Source: JAJTHJ01 sp046316025
Lineage (GTDB): Bacteria > Pseudomonadota > Gammaproteobacteria > Burkholderiales > Burkholderiaceae_F
Length of the DNA: 8,610 bases
Direction of reading: 5' to 3'
Assembly (NCBI GenBank): GCA_046316025.1
Contig: JBKCXU010000089.1
Span: forward strand, 1-8,610
A model generated the notes under the pieces. The model had not been told where the DNA came from and searched no databases. It saw nothing but the letters and a program-made list of their open reading frames with translations. A program made the position numbers and the translations under genes. Position 1 is the first letter of the stretch, and each line of letters starts with the position of its first letter. Below, piece after piece: positions 6,709-8,610 of this stretch.

Positions 6709-7437
6709 ATGAGCCGATCCGGCCCCCCCAAGATTCTCGTCGTCGACGACGATCCGCGCCTGCGCGATCTGCTGCGCCGCTATCTGACCGACAACGGCAT
6801 GGCCGTCTACACGGCCGAGCACGCCCAGGCGATGCAGCGCCTGTGGCAGCGCGAGCACTTCGACCTGCTGATTCTCGACCTGATGATGCCCGGCGAAGAC
6901 GGCCTGTCGGTGCTGCGCCGGCTGCGCGGCGGCAACGACACCACACCGGTGCTGATGCTCACCGCCACGGGCGAGGACGTCGACCGCATCGTCGGCCTCG
7001 AGCTCGGCGCCGACGACTATCTGCCCAAGCCCTTCAACCCGCGCGAACTGCTGGCGCGCATCCACGCGATCCTGCGGCGCAAGACGCCGAACGAGGCACC
7101 CGGCGCGCCGGCGCAGGAGGCGGGCGAGGTGGCTTTTGGCGATTTTCTGCTCGACCTGGGCACGCGCACGCTCACCCGCAACGGCGAGCCGGTGCCGCTC
7201 ACCACCGGCGAGTTCGCCGTGCTCAAGGCCTTTGCCCGCTTCCCGCGCGTGCCGCTGTCGCGCGACAAGCTGATGGAGATGGCGCGCGGCCGCGAGTACG
7301 AGGCCTACGACCGCAGCCTCGACGTGCAGATTTCGCGGCTGCGCAAACTGATCGAATCCGACCCGGCCAAGCCGCGCTATCTGCAAACCGTCTGGGGACT
7401 GGGCTACGTCTTCATCCCCGACGGCCAGTCCGCGTGA
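6709..7437 (+). CDS. ompR: Two-component response regulator OmpR
   Basis: OmpR is a cytoplasmic DNA-binding response regulator controlling porin and envelope genes. The protein has 242 residues, close to the E. coli length (239). The receiver domain has the acidic triad Asp13-Asp14-Asp15 region, phospho-acceptor Asp57 in LILDLMMPGEDG, Thr85 and Lys107 in PKPFNPRELLARI. VDRIVGLELGADDY is nearly identical to OmpR. The winged-helix domain (about 138-242) contains LTTGEFAVLKAF, LSRDKLMEMARGREYEAYDRS and the end QTVWGLGYVFIPDG, all close matches to recalled E. coli OmpR, including family-specific positions rather than just generic ones. The ATG at 6709 has a GGAG site. The stop overlaps the envZ GTG start (GTGA). 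Seven C lie in codons 5-7. Half-sites upstream suggest self-regulation, unproven. Orthology to OmpR is strong; which genes it controls in this organism is not known (the related RisA of Bordetella is one comparison). Confidence 0.95.
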   Translation: MSRSGPPKILVVDDDPRLRDLLRRYLTDNGMAVYTAEHAQAMQRLWQREHFDLLILDLMMPGEDGLSVLRRLRGGNDTTPVLMLTATGEDVDRIVGLELGADDYLPKPFNPRELLARIHAILRRKTPNEAPGAPAQEAGEVAFGDFLLDLGTRTLTRNGEPVPLTTGEFAVLKAFARFPRVPLSRDKLMEMARGREYEAYDRSLDVQISRLRKLIESDPAKPRYLQTVWGLGYVFIPDGQSA

Positions 7438-8610
7438 GTCCCGCCGCGCTGCCGCTGTTCTGGCGTACCTTCCTGCTGCTTCTGCTCCTGCTGGCGGCAA
7501 GCGTGCTTGCCTGGGCGCAGAGCCTGCGCGTGTTCGAGCGCACCCCGCGCGCGCACCAGATCGCGCACCAGATGGTGAGCGTGGTCAACATCACGCGCGC
7601 CGCCTTGCTCTACTCCGACCCGGCGCTGCGGCGCGCGCTGCTCGCCGAACTCGCCGACAACGAGGGCATCCGCATCGTCCCGCACGAGACCAGCGACCGC
7701 GTCCGGCCGCCGCCGGACCTGCCGCTGGCGGAATTGATCGAGGCGCAATTGCGCGCCCAGCTCGGCCCGCAGACGCGGCTGGCCGGTGCGGTCAACGGCG
7801 AGGCAGCACTGTGGGTGAGCTTCAGCATCGCCGGCGACGACTACTGGGTAGCGTTCGAGCGCGACCCGCTGGCGCGCAACACCGGCACGCAGTGGATCAG
7901 TTGGGCGGTGGCGGCGCTGCTGCTGTCGCTCGCCACGGCGGTGGCGATCACCGGCGTGGTCAACCAGCCTCTGCGCCGGCTGAGCCTGGCAGCGCGGCAG
8001 TTGGCGGGCGGCGGCGCTCCGCCGCCGCTGCCCGAGCGCGGGCCGCCGGAGATCCGTACGGTCAACGAGAACTTCAATCGCATGGTGGCCGCGCTGGCGA
8101 AGCTGGAGCAGGATCGCGCCGTGCTGCTCGCCGGGATTTCGCACGACCTGCGCACGCCCCTGACGCGGCTGCGGCTGGAACTCGAGCTAAACGCCCTGCC
8201 CGACGCCACGCGCGCGGCGATGGCAAGCGACATCGACCAGATGGACGCCATCGTCCGCCAGTTTCTCGACTACGCGCGGCCGAGCCCGCAGCAGCCGAAG
8301 GCGCCGGTCGAACTGTCGCAACTGGCCGGCGAGGCACTCGCCGCCAGTCGCCTGACGGAGGCACCGGACACGGCGGTAGACAGCCGCATCGAACCCGGCC
8401 TGGTGCTCGACGGCTACGCAACCGAACTGCGCCGCGCACTCGACAACCTGCTGGCCAACGCCGACCACTACGGGCGCGATGCCGAGAGCGGACGACTGAC
8501 GCTCGCCTTGACGCTGACGCGGCAGGACGGCGCCGCGCTGCTCACCGTGGCCGACCAGGGGCCGGGCATCGCCCCCGCCGACCTGCAACGGTTGTTGCGC
8601 CCCTTCGAGC
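7434..8610 (+). CDS. envZ: Sensor histidine kinase EnvZ, 3' end cut by window edge
   Basis: EnvZ is the inner-membrane sensor that phosphorylates and dephosphorylates OmpR. The first 392 residues are present. Membrane segment 1 is at about 8-28 and segment 2 at about 154-176, enclosing a periplasmic region of about 125 residues. The HAMP linker follows, with the EnvZ-like PPPLPERGPPEIRTV at 196-210 and FNRM at 214-217. The H-box is AGISHDLRTPLTRLRLE with phospho-acceptor His237. The N-box NLLANADHYG includes Asn342, and the G1 box DQGPGIAP is at 374-381. The rest of the ATPase domain lies past the right edge. The start is a GTG overlapping the ompR TGA by four bases, with no clear ribosome site, so translation is probably coupled. 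The cytoplasmic part closely matches recalled EnvZ; the periplasmic part is much less alike, so the signal sensed may differ. Confidence 0.93.
   Translation, partial: MSPAALPLFWRTFLLLLLLLAASVLAWAQSLRVFERTPRAHQIAHQMVSVVNITRAALLYSDPALRRALLAELADNEGIRIVPHETSDRVRPPPDLPLAELIEAQLRAQLGPQTRLAGAVNGEAALWVSFSIAGDDYWVAFERDPLARNTGTQWISWAVAALLLSLATAVAITGVVNQPLRRLSLAARQLAGGGAPPPLPERGPPEIRTVNENFNRMVAALAKLEQDRAVLLAGISHDLRTPLTRLRLELELNALPDATRAAMASDIDQMDAIVRQFLDYARPSPQQPKAPVELSQLAGEALAASRLTEAPDTAVDSRIEPGLVLDGYATELRRALDNLLANADHYGRDAESGRLTLALTLTRQDGAALLTVADQGPGIAPADLQRLLRPFE

Overview
The window reads as chromosomal DNA of a high-GC betaproteobacterium (Rhodocyclales/Burkholderiales-like). This rests on the GC-rich codon use, the close OmpR/EnvZ pair, and the grouping tsaB-rimI-uracil-DNA glycosylase next to lplT and alr-radA. 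The taxonomic call is inference from gene content and recalled family sequences, not from a search. No phage, transposase, CRISPR, tRNA or rRNA signal was found. The DNA is almost fully coding, and no gene-free stretch exceeds 300 bases.

Layout. (1) 1-1944, minus strand: alr (alanine racemase), then radA (recombination ATPase, cut by the left edge), with touching stop and start codons. (2) 1945-2052: divergent spacer with a likely extended -10 promoter for lplT and a run of nine C. (3) 2053-3936, plus strand: lplT (lysophospholipid transporter), then a RimJ/RimL-type GNAT acetyltransferase whose GTG start follows the lplT stop directly. (4) 3923-6540, minus strand, convergent with the GNAT gene: a periplasmic LTPEQ-repeat (DUF3106-like) protein, then tsaB, rimI and a family 4 uracil-DNA glycosylase; the last three are chained by ATGA overlaps. 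(5) 6541-6708: divergent regulatory spacer. (6) 6709-8610, plus strand: ompR and envZ (cut by the right edge), overlapping by GTGA.

How the genes work together. TsaB is part of the tRNA t6A-modification machinery, RimI acetylates a ribosomal protein N-terminus, and the glycosylase and RadA serve DNA repair and recombination. Alr and LplT serve the envelope (D-alanine for peptidoglycan; lysophospholipid return to the inner membrane). OmpR/EnvZ is an envelope osmo- or stress-sensing two-component system.

Most of this is housekeeping. Two things stand out. First, a small secreted protein built from 12-residue LxPEQ/E repeats is divergent from ompR-envZ across a spacer with OmpR/CpxR-like half-sites, an arrangement resembling cpxP/cpxRA. 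Second, a tandem palindromic DNA repeat sits in frame inside the uracil-DNA glycosylase gene and encodes a Pro/Gly/Ser-rich linker between its N-terminus and its Fe-S catalytic domain.
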